Source: Nitrosospira sp. Nsp11 (GTDB lineage Bacteria; Pseudomonadota; Gammaproteobacteria; Burkholderiales; Nitrosomonadaceae). Taken from it: 64,000 bases of DNA. Below, one piece after another: positions 51,412 through 61,157 of the stretch. Made by a program: the position numbers and the translations under genes. Positions within the stretch are counted from its first letter, which is position 1; the number at the start of each line of letters is the position of its first letter. The stretch covers positions 62,001 to 126,000 of the forward strand of contig NZ_FRBV01000006.1 of the NCBI RefSeq assembly GCF_900142705.1. The letters run 5' to 3'. The notes beneath the pieces were generated by a model, which was not told the DNA's origin, did no database searches, and saw only the letters and a program-made list of their open reading frames with translations.

Positions 51412-53616
51412 TCACGCAGGCGCCATTCCGTGGTGGCGCAACAAGGCATCTATTTTTGGCTCACGCCCGCGGAATGCGATAAATGATTCCAGCGCGGCCC
51501 GGCTTCCGCCCACTGCAAGAATTTCATTCCAGAAGCGGGCGCCGGTTTCGGGATTGACTACAACCCCGGAAGGACTTTCTTCAAAAAGACTATACGCATC
51601 GGCAGATAACACTTCCGCCCACTTGTAGCTGTAATAGCCGGCAGCGTAGCCTCCACCGAAAATATGTGAAAAGCTATTGGGAAACCGATTGAATTCAGGA
51701 GGGATAATTACCGCAACCTGCTTACGGATCTCGTCCAGTAATTGCTGCGCTGTTTTTTCTCCACCGGGGCGGAAATCAGCATGAAGGTGCATATCGAATA
51801 GCGCAAATTCTATCTGGCGAAGCATTTGCAAGCCGCTCTGGAAATTCTTCGCTGCCAGCATCTTCTCGAACAAATCGCGCGGAAGAGATTGATCGCTGCT
51901 CGCCGGTTCCCGCAATACGGCGTTGACGGAGTCATCCGGGGCGGGAGGCGGAGCAGGGCGCGTTTCCCGCAAGCTGCCGCTTCGCGGCAACGAGTCAACG
52001 TGCCTGGTCATGTCACGCAGGACTTCCCATTCCCAGCAGAAATTTTCCATGAACTGGCTGGGTAGTTCCACCGCATCCCATTCCACCCCATGAATGCCCG
52101 ACACGCCCAAGTCTTCCACCTGCGTAAGCAGATGGTGCAGGCCATGCCCAAATTCATGAAATAGCGTAATCACCTCGTCGTGGGTGAACAAGGCGGGACG
52201 AGTTTGTCCATCGAGATGAACGGGTGCAGAGAAATTGCAGTTAAGGTATGCGACCGGTACCTGAATGCTTTCTTCCCCTTGCACTTCACCTCCGCCGATA
52301 CGGCGGCGGCTGATAGCGTCATCCATCCATCCTCCGCCTCGCTTGCCTGGGCGCGCGTAGAGGTCAAGATAAAAACGGCCGATCAGATTTCCCTGAACAC
52401 CCATGATATTGAAAAGCTTTACATCGGCGTGCCAGAGCTGAATGTCGGCAGCCTTTAGCTGGGCAATGGTAATGCCATAAAGATGCTCGACCACTTTGAA
52501 CATGCCCGGTAGCACGCTGGTTTCAGGAAAATACTGCTTCACCTCCTGCTCAGAGAATGCATAACGGTCGAGGCGCAGTTTTTCGCTTACATAAGCCAGA
52601 TCCCATGCTTCGACATTTTGCAATCCCATTTTTTCAGCGGAAAATTGACGTAATTCCTTGAGGTCGCGCTCGGCGTAGGGCCTCGCCTTGGCTGCGAGTT
52701 CACTCAAGAAATCCAGTACCTGTTTTGGGGTTGAGGCCATTTTGGTCGCAAGCGAGACTTCGGCATAGCAATCGAATCCCAGCAGCTGCGCCTCTTCCTT
52801 GCGCAGTTCAAGCATTTTCGCAATAAGCGGCGTGTTATCCAGATTGGCAGCGTTTTCAGCTTGCGGAGCCGGTGATCTTATCTCGCTGGCGCGAGTAGAA
52901 TAAGCACGATACATCGTTTCGCGCAGCGCCCGGTTGTCGGCATACTGCATGATGGGCATATATGATGGGGCGTGCAGCGTAAATTTCCAACCCGGGGCAT
53001 TATCTTTTTCCGCGATTTCCCGCGCCGCTTGCACTGCATCGTCGGGAATGCCGGAAAGCTCATCCGCGCTTTGTACATGCAATACAAAACTATTAGTGGA
53101 ATCCAGCAGGTTATCATTGAATCTGGAACCCAGCGCCGACAGCTCTTCCTGAATTTGGAGAAATCGCTTTTTCTTCTCAGGCGGTAGCTCTGCCCCACCC
53201 AAGCGGAAGTCCCGTAAGTCGTTTTCGATTATCTTCTTTCGAGCTTGATTCATGCTCTCGAACTCCCGGCTGTTGCGGAGTTGTTTGAATTTCTCAAAGA
53301 GGACGGGGTCTTGCGCCAACTCCGCATAATATTGCGTGACCAATGGCAGGTTGGCGTTGTAGGTCTCGCGCAACTCCGGCGTATTCGCCACCGCATTCAA
53401 GTGTGATACCTGCCCCCAAGCTCGAGACAGGCGCTCATTGGCGTCTGTTATGGGTTGCACGAAATTCTGCCAGGTCGGCATGGCATTGTCATCACGTATC
53501 CGGTCAATAGTGTTGCGGCCATCGGCCAGCAACTGTTTTACCGCCGGGGTGATATGTTCGATTCGAATATCCGCAAAGCGCGGCAGTCCGGAAAAATCAA
53601 GCAGAGGATTCATCAT
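51412..53616 (-). CDS. prlC: Oligopeptidase A, M3 family
   Basis: The 734-residue thimet-type metallopeptidase has the zinc motif FHEFGHGLHHLL near residue 488, followed by EWDAVELPSQFMENFCWE and the later FGGGYAAGYYSYKWAEVLSADAYSLF. It cleaves short peptides and released signal peptides in the cytoplasm. Length and motifs agree with PrlC/OpdA. A short insert (SGSLRETRPAPPPAPDDSVNAVLREPASS) after about residue 545 is unusual for the family. The gene lies 72 bases from pyrC' on the same strand. Confidence 0.95.
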   Translation of the reverse strand: MMNPLLDFSGLPRFADIRIEHITPAVKQLLADGRNTIDRIRDDNAMPTWQNFVQPITDANERLSRAWGQVSHLNAVANTPELRETYNANLPLVTQYYAELAQDPVLFEKFKQLRNSREFESMNQARKKIIENDLRDFRLGGAELPPEKKKRFLQIQEELSALGSRFNDNLLDSTNSFVLHVQSADELSGIPDDAVQAAREIAEKDNAPGWKFTLHAPSYMPIMQYADNRALRETMYRAYSTRASEIRSPAPQAENAANLDNTPLIAKMLELRKEEAQLLGFDCYAEVSLATKMASTPKQVLDFLSELAAKARPYAERDLKELRQFSAEKMGLQNVEAWDLAYVSEKLRLDRYAFSEQEVKQYFPETSVLPGMFKVVEHLYGITIAQLKAADIQLWHADVKLFNIMGVQGNLIGRFYLDLYARPGKRGGGWMDDAISRRRIGGGEVQGEESIQVPVAYLNCNFSAPVHLDGQTRPALFTHDEVITLFHEFGHGLHHLLTQVEDLGVSGIHGVEWDAVELPSQFMENFCWEWEVLRDMTRHVDSLPRSGSLRETRPAPPPAPDDSVNAVLREPASSDQSLPRDLFEKMLAAKNFQSGLQMLRQIEFALFDMHLHADFRPGGEKTAQQLLDEIRKQVAVIIPPEFNRFPNSFSHIFGGGYAAGYYSYKWAEVLSADAYSLFEESPSGVVVNPETGARFWNEILAVGGSRAALESFIAFRGREPKIDALLRHHGMAPA

Positions 53617-53688
53617 ATTGTCGAGAAATCAGTTCAGTTGCAGAGATACGAAAATGACAACGCATGGTTGTGGCGCAACTTTCAAACC

Positions 53689-54972
53689 TCAACCTTCGTG
53701 CACGATGTTACCGTTGATCAGGGTGTATTTTACTCTGCCTGGCAGTTCCATACCGAGAAATGGGGTGTTCTTTCCCTGGCTTTTCAGCGCAGTTGCTTCT
53801 ACCTTCCAGTATTGTTCGGGGTCGAAAATGCACAAATCGGCGGTAGCGCCAAGAGACAGGTAACCGGCTTCCACACCCAGTATACGGGCGGGTTCCGCGG
53901 TGATTTTCGCCAACACCTGGGCCAGAGGAGCTTTTTTTTCAGCCCCCCATTTCAAAGCCAGCGGCAACAGCAATTCCATGCCTGTGGCGCCGGCCTCGGC
54001 CTCGGCGAAAGGTAGCAATTTGTGATCTTCATCCACTGGCGCGTGATCCGAACATATCGCATCTATCGTGCCGTCGAGAAGGCCGGCTCGTAGCGCGTCA
54101 CGATCTCCTAAAGCCCGTAGCGGTGGAATGAGATGACAATTCGAATTGAAGAAACCGATATCCATTTCGGAAAGATGTATATGGTTAGCCGATACATCGC
54201 AGGTAATGGGCAGGCCTTGCTGCCGGGCCGCGCGAATCATGGCGACGCCTTCCGCGCTGGAGATACGGCATAGATGAACCCTGGCGCCCGTTTCCCTCGT
54301 CATCAAAATAATATTCGCCAACGCTACGGTTTCCGCGCAAACAGGAACCGGGGGCAAGCCCAATCGCGTCGCCACTTCGCCGTCATGCGCCACGCCACCG
54401 TCGGCAAGATTCATGTCCTGGGGACGGAGCCAAACCACGAAGCCGAAGGTAGAAGCATATTGCATGGCTTGCATCATCACACGTATGTTCGGAAGCGGCA
54501 TATTCGACTGGCCGAAAGCGACGCATCCGGCATCACGTAATTCAGCCATTTCCGTCAGCCGTTCACCTTTCAAACCTTGAGTAAGTGCTCCGACAGGATA
54601 AACATGAGCCTGATTGAGACTTCTGGCGCGATGCTTCAGCATTTCCACCAACCCCGGTTCATCCAGTACGGGATCAGTATCGGGAGGGCAGGCCAGGCTG
54701 GTGATACCTCCGGCTACCGCTGCAGCCATTTCGGATTCGAGGGTGGCTTTATATTCGAAACCCGGCTCGCGCAATCTGGCCGATAAATCCACCAGGCCGG
54801 GGCACACTATCATGTTGCTGGCATCTATTTCCCGGTTGGCATGAAAACCATGCGGGCTTTCACCCAGGCCGACGATTTTGCCTGCCGCAATGAACACGTC
54901 CATGATAGCGTCAGTTCCGCTCCTCGGGTCTATGATACGACCGCTCCTGATGATCTTTTTCATCTCTTTCAA
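53689..54972 (-). CDS. pyrC: Dihydroorotase-like protein PyrC', probably non-catalytic
   Basis: The 427-residue amidohydrolase has the fold of dihydroorotase ([52 protein letters not shown]). The metal-binding H-x-H after the first strand is replaced by S64-A-R66. It matches the inactive PyrC' partner that forms a complex with aspartate transcarbamoylase in proteobacteria, giving it structure rather than catalysis. A functional dihydroorotase should be encoded elsewhere. Its start overlaps the pyrB stop by four bases, so the two are translated together, as expected for a complex. Confidence 0.88.
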   Translation of the reverse strand: MKEMKKIIRSGRIIDPRSGTDAIMDVFIAAGKIVGLGESPHGFHANREIDASNMIVCPGLVDLSARLREPGFEYKATLESEMAAAVAGGITSLACPPDTDPVLDEPGLVEMLKHRARSLNQAHVYPVGALTQGLKGERLTEMAELRDAGCVAFGQSNMPLPNIRVMMQAMQYASTFGFVVWLRPQDMNLADGGVAHDGEVATRLGLPPVPVCAETVALANIILMTRETGARVHLCRISSAEGVAMIRAARQQGLPITCDVSANHIHLSEMDIGFFNSNCHLIPPLRALGDRDALRAGLLDGTIDAICSDHAPVDEDHKLLPFAEAEAGATGMELLLPLALKWGAEKKAPLAQVLAKITAEPARILGVEAGYLSLGATADLCIFDPEQYWKVEATALKSQGKNTPFLGMELPGRVKYTLINGNIVHEG

Positions 54973-55916
54973 TTGCCTGCCAAAATCGACATTACCGCCA
55001 TCCGTACTGCGATGCCGAATGTCACTTGCGGCAGAATTACCGATTGCTTGCCGTCGGCAACTGCGGAGTCAATTTCGACGCCCCGATTCATCGGGCCGGG
55101 GTGTAAAACAATAGCATCACGCTTGGCCAGCGCCAGCCTCTCTTGAGTGAGTCCATAATACTTGAAGTATTCTTCAGTGCTGGGGAGACGGGCACTCAGC
55201 ATGCGCTCGCTTTGCAGGCGCAACATCATCAGCACGTCTACATCTTTTAGCCCGTGCTCCATTTCGTGATAAACATGTACGCCGAGACGTTCAACCTTTG
55301 AAGGGAGCAGGGTTTTTGGTGCAATGACCCGTACTTCCGGCACACCTAGTGTCGTAAGCGCATGAATTTGAGAGCGCGCAACGCGCGAGTGCAAAATATC
55401 GCCGACTATCGCTACTCGAAGATTGCGAAAATCGGGTTTGTAACGGCGAATGGTGAATACATCGAGCAACCCCTGTGTAGGATGCGCGTGTCGGCCGTCT
55501 CCGGCATTGATGACATGAATCTCGGGCCGGACATGGCGGGCGATCAGGTGCGCCGCTCCGCTTTGCGAGTGCCGCACCACGAACATGTCTGCGTGCATCG
55601 CGGAGAGATTATTCACCGTATCCAGCAGCGTTTCACCTTTGGATTGCGAGGAAACGGCAATGTTGAGATTGACGACATCGGCAGACAAGCGTTTGGCCGC
55701 GATTTCAAAGGTAGTGCGAGTGCGTGTACTGGGTTCGAAGAATAAATTGAATATGGATTTACCGCGTAGCAAGGGCACTTTCTTGACATCGCGCTCCGTA
55801 ACCCCGACGAAAGACTCGGCGGTATCGAGGATATTCAGCAGAATAGCGGCGGACAATCCCTCAGTGGTAAGCAGGTGCTGCAATTCGCCGTTCTTGTTCA
55901 GTTGCGGATTATTCAC
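54969..55916 (-). CDS. pyrB: Aspartate carbamoyltransferase catalytic subunit PyrB
   Basis: The 315-residue enzyme has the carbamoyl-phosphate motif [43 protein letters not shown]-like [20 protein letters not shown], and the terminal [15 protein letters not shown]. It makes carbamoyl-aspartate, the first committed pyrimidine step. It stands between pyrR and pyrC' with a four-base overlap to the latter and three bases after pyrR. No regulatory PyrI gene is present; the PyrC' partner replaces it in such operons. Confidence 0.96.
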   Translation of the reverse strand: MNNPQLNKNGELQHLLTTEGLSAAILLNILDTAESFVGVTERDVKKVPLLRGKSIFNLFFEPSTRTRTTFEIAAKRLSADVVNLNIAVSSQSKGETLLDTVNNLSAMHADMFVVRHSQSGAAHLIARHVRPEIHVINAGDGRHAHPTQGLLDVFTIRRYKPDFRNLRVAIVGDILHSRVARSQIHALTTLGVPEVRVIAPKTLLPSKVERLGVHVYHEMEHGLKDVDVLMMLRLQSERMLSARLPSTEEYFKYYGLTQERLALAKRDAIVLHPGPMNRGVEIDSAVADGKQSVILPQVTFGIAVRMAVMSILAGN

Positions 55917-55919
55917 GGG

Positions 55920-56441
55920 TTATTCATTATCCCGGCGTTTGTCGTACAGGCTCAGGCTCAATTTTCCGTTGTCGGATTTTTCGAGCGCGAGCATTTTATC
56001 CGAAGGCAAGTCAAGCGTTGCTCCAACATACTGGGCGACGATGGGGAGCTCTCTACCTCCCCGGTCTACTAAGGCAGCGAGGCGGACGCTTGCTGGTCTG
56101 CCATAATCAAATAATTCATTGATAGCGGCGCGTATGGTGCGCCCGGTATAGAGCACGTCATCTATTAAAATTATATGACTGCCTTCCACCTTGAATGGAA
56201 TGTCTGAGGGCTTAACCTGAGGATGTAGGCCAATCTGGTCAAAGTCGTCCCGATAGAACGAAACATCCAGCGCACCCAAGGGAAGCGAAAGCTTCAAATC
56301 CTGGTGCAGCCGTTGCGACAGCCATACCCCTCCCGTGTGGATTCCGACAAGCGCGGTGGTTGTTTCGACATCGGGCCGTATTCTTCCGGTGAGCTCGGCC
56401 AGCAATTGTTCTGCATTAGGTAATTGCATTTCGTCCATCAA
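55920..56441 (-). CDS. pyrR: Bifunctional pyrimidine regulator / uracil phosphoribosyltransferase PyrR
   Basis: The 173-residue protein has the PRPP site ILIDDVLYTGRTIRAAINELFDYGRP and GGRELPIVAQYVG. In many bacteria PyrR binds pyr mRNA to cause attenuation and has weak uracil phosphoribosyltransferase activity; in proteobacteria the RNA-binding role is less certain, and no obvious attenuator is seen here. It overlaps ruvX by 26 bases and lies three bases from pyrB. The start could be one of the first three Met codons. Confidence 0.93.
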   Translation of the reverse strand: MMDEMQLPNAEQLLAELTGRIRPDVETTTALVGIHTGGVWLSQRLHQDLKLSLPLGALDVSFYRDDFDQIGLHPQVKPSDIPFKVEGSHIILIDDVLYTGRTIRAAINELFDYGRPASVRLAALVDRGGRELPIVAQYVGATLDLPSDKMLALEKSDNGKLSLSLYDKRRDNE

Positions 56442-56859
56442 AATAGGTTTGCAATATCAGCTGAGCGGCTATCTGATCCAATAGCGGTTTTTGCTTCTTT
56501 TTATTTACACCTGCTTCCCGCAGCGCTGCGCCGGCCTCAATTGAAGTATAGCGCTCATCTACCAGTACCGTCCTGATGCCAAAACGGCCTTCAAGGCGGC
56601 GCGCGAAACGACGGCTCCGCCGGGTGAATTCATGTTCCGAACCATCTGCATGAGTTGGCAAACCCACTGCCAACAGCGCTGGATGCCACTCATTAATTAG
56701 CTGAGCGATGCTTTCAAAGCATTCCGCTGTATTCTTGTTGCTTACGGTAGCAAGCGGATGCGCTAAAGCCAGCTCAAGATTACCCACCGCCACACCGATG
56801 CGCCTCTCGCCAAAATCAAAAGCCAAAATCGTCCCAATAAGGTGGGTTTCAATATTCAT
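56416..56859 (-). CDS. ruvX: Holliday-junction resolvase-like / pre-16S rRNA nuclease RuvX (YqgF)
   Basis: The 147-residue RNase H-fold protein has ILAFDFGERRIGVAVG, ALLAVGLPTHADGSEHEFTRRSRRFA, VLVDERYTSIEA and a terminal DQIAAQLILQTYFDG, with acidic residues D15 and D100-type positions for metal binding. It processes the 5' end of 16S rRNA, and older work proposes Holliday-junction cutting. The gene overlaps pyrR and follows yqgE, the typical beta/gammaproteobacterial order. Confidence 0.94.
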   Translation of the reverse strand: MNIETHLIGTILAFDFGERRIGVAVGNLELALAHPLATVSNKNTAECFESIAQLINEWHPALLAVGLPTHADGSEHEFTRRSRRFARRLEGRFGIRTVLVDERYTSIEAGAALREAGVNKKKQKPLLDQIAAQLILQTYFDGRNAIT

Positions 56860-56925
56860 GGTCGGGAGTCGCCGGACAAGCCCGCTTGCCGTCGTGGAGC
56901 ATTGCCGATGAATAGAATGCTGTTA

Positions 56926-57486
56926 TTAAGAATGCCCCACTTCATCCGAAAGGCTTGATAAATCGACGCCAAGCAGACGCATCGCCGCCGTCAAACGCTC
57001 CTCAGCCGGCAACTCGAAGATGATATTTGGTGACGCGGGCACGGTGAGCCATGTATTCTGGGATAATTCATGCTCTATCTGCCCCGGCGCCCATCCCGAA
57101 TACCCCAATGCAACGAGTAATTCTTTTGGGCTTTCTCCGCTTGCTATCGCTCGTAAAATATCCAGTGAGGTGGTGAGCCCAACCTTATCATGTACTACCA
57201 TTGTGGATTGCCAGTCACCGACAGGTTGATGCAGTACGAAGCCGCGATCCAGTTGTATCGGTCCGCCAAACATGATTGGCAACCCTCCTACAGCCTGATC
57301 ATCGGAAGAAATATCCAATTGATCCAGCAGGTCCTTAAGAGTAAGGTCAATGGGCCGATTAACCACCAGGCCCAAGGCGCCCTGATCACTATGTTCACAG
57401 ATATATGTTAGCGTCTTGGAAAAGAAGGGGTCTGCCAAGGCGGGCATGGCGATCAAAAAATGATGGGTCAAGTTGACGCTTTGCAT
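56926..57486 (-). CDS. yqgE: UPF0301/YqgE (AlgH) family protein
   Basis: The 186-residue protein has the family pattern [46 protein letters not shown], then [21 protein letters not shown] and [17 protein letters not shown]. The role is unknown; a regulatory name (AlgH) comes from Pseudomonas alginate work. It is the first gene of the minus-strand yqgE-ruvX-pyrR-pyrB-pyrC' group. Confidence 0.93.
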   Translation of the reverse strand: MQSVNLTHHFLIAMPALADPFFSKTLTYICEHSDQGALGLVVNRPIDLTLKDLLDQLDISSDDQAVGGLPIMFGGPIQLDRGFVLHQPVGDWQSTMVVHDKVGLTTSLDILRAIASGESPKELLVALGYSGWAPGQIEHELSQNTWLTVPASPNIIFELPAEERLTAAMRLLGVDLSSLSDEVGHS

Positions 57487-57893
57487 GGATAGGCTGATTG
57501 CATCCTGCTATGAGATATCTCTAGAGTCTGAATTTGCCAGCACCTGATCCAGGGACTGCCGGCTTTCCCGTTTAGTTGCAGCCAGGTTCATTTTTCACGA
57601 GTATTCGGATAACAATATAATTATTATCCGCCGGCATTTCGCGCCTGTGCCTACAAAGCGGCTTTGCTATCATTGTAGAACGAATTCGTTTTCAGTAGTA
57701 CGTTTTGAAGAAATCGAAGCTGCGCCGACCCATGAACCCGCCCCATCAGCAGCAGCGTCTCCCCCGGCATTTGTCTTCCAATGGGGGGCGCAAGCCCCGG
57801 AGATTTCAGTTGGGCGTATGACATAAATAATGGGAGTTCGAAGGATGTGAGCGAGGATATGAGCGGTAAAAGCCTGATTTTTTTTTGCGACGT
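57487..57893. other. Intergenic region, with inverted repeat 57606-57630
   Basis: About 400 bases between the divergent yqgE and membrane-protein genes. CGGATAA and TTATCCG pair around an 11-base AT-rich loop at 57606-57630, near the expected promoters of both. A short palindrome CAAAGC-G-GCTTTG follows at about 57655. No gene is supported. Confidence 0.4.
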
Positions 57894-58358
57894 ATGCCGT
57901 TGAACTGGAGGCCGGCGATCAGTTCCGGCATTGTCGCGGGAGTGGTTGCGACGGGAGCCCAGATTTCCCTGTGGCTGGTGTTCACGGATGCGTTGCCGGG
58001 CATCTTTTATAGAGATGCGCGTTTCACCGCGGCTATCCTCCTGGGGCAAGGCGTTCTACCGCCCCCGGCCACGCTCGACTGGAAAGTGATGATAATCGCG
58101 ACCGTTATTCACTTTGCGATTTCCATTGTTTACAGCCTGATTCTGGCCCTTTTGCTTTCCCGCATCGGAATGATGCTTTCCCTGCTCGCGGGTTCTATCT
58201 ACGGGTTGATGATATATACAGTAAACATGTATGGCGTGACGGCCATTTTCCCTTGGTTTTCAGAGGCGCGCGACTGGATCACAGTGGTGACACACGTCGT
58301 GTTTGGAATTTCTCTGGCTGGTACGTACAAGGTCTTATCGAGAGCTCACTTCCCATAA
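57894..58358 (+). CDS. Four-helix membrane protein of unknown function
   Basis: The 154-residue product is mostly membrane: four helices with ISSGIVAGVVATGAQISLWLVF, MIIATVIHFAISIVYSLILALLL, MLSLLAGSIYGLMIYTVNMYGV and TVVTHVVFGISLAGTYKVL. Similar proteins are annotated as hypothetical or, without basis, sodium:proline symporters; I do not assign a function. ATG 57894 is used; a TTG three codons earlier is also in frame. Its 3' end overlaps the next gene on the other strand by 13 bases. Confidence 0.6.
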   Translation: MPLNWRPAISSGIVAGVVATGAQISLWLVFTDALPGIFYRDARFTAAILLGQGVLPPPATLDWKVMIIATVIHFAISIVYSLILALLLSRIGMMLSLLAGSIYGLMIYTVNMYGVTAIFPWFSEARDWITVVTHVVFGISLAGTYKVLSRAHFP

Positions 58359-58810
58359 CGCAAGAGTTTGGAAACAAGCGTGTGAAAAGTTTTTTTTGGG
58401 TTCGGCCCCTGATTGTCTCTCTCCGCTGCGGTACATTTCTCGTCGGTCACCTCGGACCGGCAAAACTGGCAGTAGTTTTCCCAATCCCTGTTGTACGCTG
58501 GTATCTCCTCCTGGCGGATATTGGGCTTAAAGTCATCAATAATTTCCTGCATTACCGGTAATCTGGCGCAAAGATAAGTATCTATGCTTTTAGGCCAGTT
58601 GACAGGCTCGGGATACAGGCCGGAAAGGGTATGCAGAATTGCTGAACGGAATTCCTCGGCGGCCTCATTCCGGCGTTTCCGGTAATATAGTTCATAAATC
58701 CCCGCAACAACGGTCGCGGCAGCCAGCAGAACCAGGGGCCACATGGGGACTTGATTAAAGTATGCTGCTATCTGGTCATACGGTGCAATAGTGTCGTTAC
58801 CTTCATTCAT
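58346..58810 (-). CDS. Hypothetical membrane-anchored protein
   Basis: The 154-residue product has one membrane helix (MWPLVLLAAATVVAGIYELYY) and then a charged cytoplasmic region with Cys pairs (YCQFCRSE) and many aromatic residues. No domain is recognised; the size and order are somewhat like DUF4381 proteins that sit with MoxR/von Willebrand-factor systems, but no such partner is nearby. The Ile/Cys-rich end (CTAAERDNQGPNPKKTF) is of no known type. Confidence 0.55.
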   Translation of the reverse strand: MNEGNDTIAPYDQIAAYFNQVPMWPLVLLAAATVVAGIYELYYRKRRNEAAEEFRSAILHTLSGLYPEPVNWPKSIDTYLCARLPVMQEIIDDFKPNIRQEEIPAYNRDWENYCQFCRSEVTDEKCTAAERDNQGPNPKKTFHTLVSKLLRYGK

Positions 58811-59135
58811 ATATTCTTTCCGGTTATCTTGTCCTGCTATAAAAATATTCGAGCGGGCATAGCGCTGGGGGATACATACAATAAGCTGAGCTGCAACAGG
58901 ATTTCAATCCTGTTATCCTGTTTAGCGGGAGTACTTGAAGATTATAAGCTTTAGGTCGTCGCGGTCAATTGCCCATCACGAATTCAGCGATTTCGGATAA
59001 TCCACATCCCCCTTTACGGAGAGGGTCCATTGCCGAGCTGCGGTAGCTCACCTGCTATCGTACCGATTAACCATTCGCATAAGAATCAACATCATTTTAT
59101 AGCCCACCGATATCCCGTAATCGAATAGCGTCCAT
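58811..59135. other. Intergenic region with inverted repeat 58895-58914
   Basis: AACAGGATT (58895-58903) and AATCCTGTT (58906-58914) are exact complements around TC, upstream of the hypothetical membrane-anchored gene. It might be a regulator site or a weak terminator. Nothing else is seen. Confidence 0.4.
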
Positions 59136-59163
59136 GCGCCAGGTTAATATTTACCTGGGCGCT
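59136..59163 (-). terminator. Terminator of the pilin-like gene
   Basis: GCGCCAGGT and ACCTGGGCGC pair with one bulged base around an AT-rich loop (TAATATTT) directly at the pilin stop. In the minus direction the sequence after the stem is AUGGACGCUAUU. It also pairs AATAGCG with CGCTATT. A 3'-end stabiliser is possible. Confidence 0.55.
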
Positions 59164-59650
59164 ATTTGCAAGATGGGGGACGATGCTGAGGTAGTACGCT
59201 CCCTGCTGTCAGCCCGGGCACGCCGGCAGCGGGGTGAGTGTTGTCGTTGCAAATCCATTTTACGCCATCGGTGGTTGCTAAAACCAGCGTTCTGCCCACA
59301 TTATCCTTCAAGAGCTCAGGGCTCACCCCATTATTTTTAAATGTTGCCGTTACCTGAAATCCGGAAGCCAGGGTCGCAGACGTTAGGCCTGCGACATACT
59401 TTCCGGCCTGTGTTTTCACAAGAGTATCGAACTCCGATTTTGTAGGCCATCTACCGTTATCCGAATAAAACGCGGAAACAGGTGCCTTTACGCTATCCAG
59501 AAGATCAACCGCTTCAGTAACTTGAGCCCGAGCCTGGGAATCCTGATAAAGCAGATATGCAGGCGGGATCGCTACGGTTACTAAAATGCCAGTAATCGCG
59601 AACACCATCATCAATTCGATCAAGGTCAAGCCCTTCCGATCCAGCGCCAT
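59162..59650 (-). CDS. Type IV pilin-like protein
   Basis: The 162-residue product has a short leader MALDRKG and then the prepilin signature LTLIELMMVFAITGILVTVAIP, with Glu at mature position 5. Cleavage would follow Gly7. The globular region contains a Trp/Asn-rich loop and two Cys (C near WICND and the C-terminal SCK) that could form the pilin disulfide. AAAGGAG lies ten bases upstream of ATG 59650. The frame also extends to ATG 59713, overlapping the universal stress protein stop (ATGA), so a longer leader is possible. No other pilus genes are nearby. It could be a major pilin or a pseudopilin. Confidence 0.8.
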   Translation of the reverse strand: MALDRKGLTLIELMMVFAITGILVTVAIPPAYLLYQDSQARAQVTEAVDLLDSVKAPVSAFYSDNGRWPTKSEFDTLVKTQAGKYVAGLTSATLASGFQVTATFKNNGVSPELLKDNVGRTLVLATTDGVKWICNDNTHPAAGVPGLTAGSVLPQHRPPSCK

Positions 59651-59709
59651 CCTGATAAAGCTCCTTTGGTTAGAACTCGTGCCATATCCAGTGCTTTTCA
59701 TCCCATTCG

Positions 59710-60135
59710 TCATTTAATAAGTAGCACTGGTATTGTTGATAGTTGAATAACCTTGCTGGCTACCGAACCCAGCAAGATCCCCTTGACCGCCCCCAATCCC
59801 CGCGGCCCGATGATGATTTGATTGCAGTTTAATTCCTTCGCATAACGCAAAATCATATCCGGCGGAGTTCCTACCGTGATATGAAGCTTGTAGCCGATGC
59901 CCGCGCGATCCAGTAATTCACGTGCTGCCCGCAGCTCTTTCATCCCTTCTTCCTGCTGATACAGTTCAATACTCTCCTTGTCTATAAACAGAGGTACATT
60001 CCCGCGCTGTGGGAATTGCACGTTTAACAAATGGATTTCCGGTTTTTCCTTGTACCAATCAATAAGGGTGATAAATTCAGCAATTGCTCTATCAGAAGCG
60101 TCCGAACCATCCACCGGTAACAAGAATTTCAACAT
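59710..60135 (-). CDS. Universal stress protein (UspA family)
   Basis: The 141-residue protein has the G-2x-G-9x-G-S nucleotide motif GPRGLGAVKGILLGS near its end, which marks the ATP-binding type, after LKFLLPVDGSDASDRAIAEF. It is cytoplasmic and probably binds ATP under stress. The stop overlaps a possible start of the pilin-like gene (ATGA), so the two may be co-transcribed. The functional link is unclear. Confidence 0.9.
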   Translation of the reverse strand: MLKFLLPVDGSDASDRAIAEFITLIDWYKEKPEIHLLNVQFPQRGNVPLFIDKESIELYQQEEGMKELRAARELLDRAGIGYKLHITVGTPPDMILRYAKELNCNQIIIGPRGLGAVKGILLGSVASKVIQLSTIPVLLIK

Positions 60136-60335
60136 ATGTTCTCTCCACCAAAACGACGGTTATCCAGCAGCCTCGGACTTAAATGAAATCGCCTGCAACA
60201 GCGTCTGGCTGGTTCATATTTCGCTGCTTTTTCGACCAATAGAATAACTATTGGCCTTCAAAATTCTCAAAATCTGCCCTCACCCGATCACTTTTTCGCT
60301 GCCATTCTTCAGGCCCGACAGGCTTCTAGCGGCAA

Positions 60336-61061
60336 CTATAGCGGTTTGTTCACATCATCCACCAGATCCACAACGGCCGCACTTTTTGCCTGGGCTCGCG
60401 CCGCAAGCCATTTACCGGTTACCACAACCAGCAATGCGCCACAAGCGGGGGCAAGCCAGTGCAGATAAGCCGCGTTCGTATTCACCCATTCCTTGCTGAC
60501 CGCGTCGGTAATGCTCATGTCTCCCGCGATCCACCCCAGCAAGCCGGCACCAATGGCGATGGTGACAGGAAAACGATCCATCAGCTTCATCACCAGCTTG
60601 CTACCCATAACAATGATGGGCACGCTCACCAGCAACCCGAAAACAACCAGGCCGATACTGTCCTTGGCTGCGCCGGCAATTGCAATGACGTTATCGAGGC
60701 TCATCACCGCGTCGGCGATAATGATAGTCCTGATCGCCCCAAATAGCGTTGTGCTGGCATCAACTTTATGCCCGTTGTCGTGCGGCTCAGGTTGAAGCAG
60801 CTTGGTGCCAATCCATAATAGCAACAGCGCGGCTAAAATCTTCAGGAATGGAACCGCCAGCAAATTGAGGGCAAAGAAAACCAGCACAACCCTCAGCCCG
60901 ATCGCACCGAGTACCCCCCAAAAAATCCCGAGATTTCGCTGCTTCTCAGGCAATCGTCGGCATGCAAGCGCGATGACGACCGCATTATCACCGCCCAGGA
61001 CGATATCGATGGCGATGATTTGGAGTACCGCGACCCAGAATTGCGGACTGGCGAAGTCCAT
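60336..61061 (-). CDS. TerC-family membrane protein (YjbE-like)
   Basis: The 241-residue protein has the TerC core: IIAIDIVLGGDNAVVIALAC, then ILAALLLLWIGTKLL, AIRTIIIADAVMSLDNVIAIAGAA and LLVSVPIIVMGSKLV, with the acidic pairs GGDN and SLDN in the membrane segments typical of TerC/YjbE metal-related proteins (manganese export has been proposed for relatives). I see no yybP-ykoY riboswitch upstream. The patatin gene lies 96 bases upstream on the same strand. Confidence 0.85.
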   Translation of the reverse strand: MDFASPQFWVAVLQIIAIDIVLGGDNAVVIALACRRLPEKQRNLGIFWGVLGAIGLRVVLVFFALNLLAVPFLKILAALLLLWIGTKLLQPEPHDNGHKVDASTTLFGAIRTIIIADAVMSLDNVIAIAGAAKDSIGLVVFGLLVSVPIIVMGSKLVMKLMDRFPVTIAIGAGLLGWIAGDMSITDAVSKEWVNTNAAYLHWLAPACGALLVVVTGKWLAARAQAKSAAVVDLVDDVNKPL

Positions 61062-61157
61062 AAATAATCTCTGAAAATTAGGTGGCTACGTAAACTTGGG
61101 CAAGAAGATATAGTCCTCCTTGAATGGGCCGTTACCGCAATTATACCAGCGTCTCGC

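Noticed and set aside
61062-61157. yybP-ykoY manganese riboswitch upstream of the TerC-family gene
   Set aside because: The 96-base gap does not show the conserved GGGGAGUAG and AGCC pairing.
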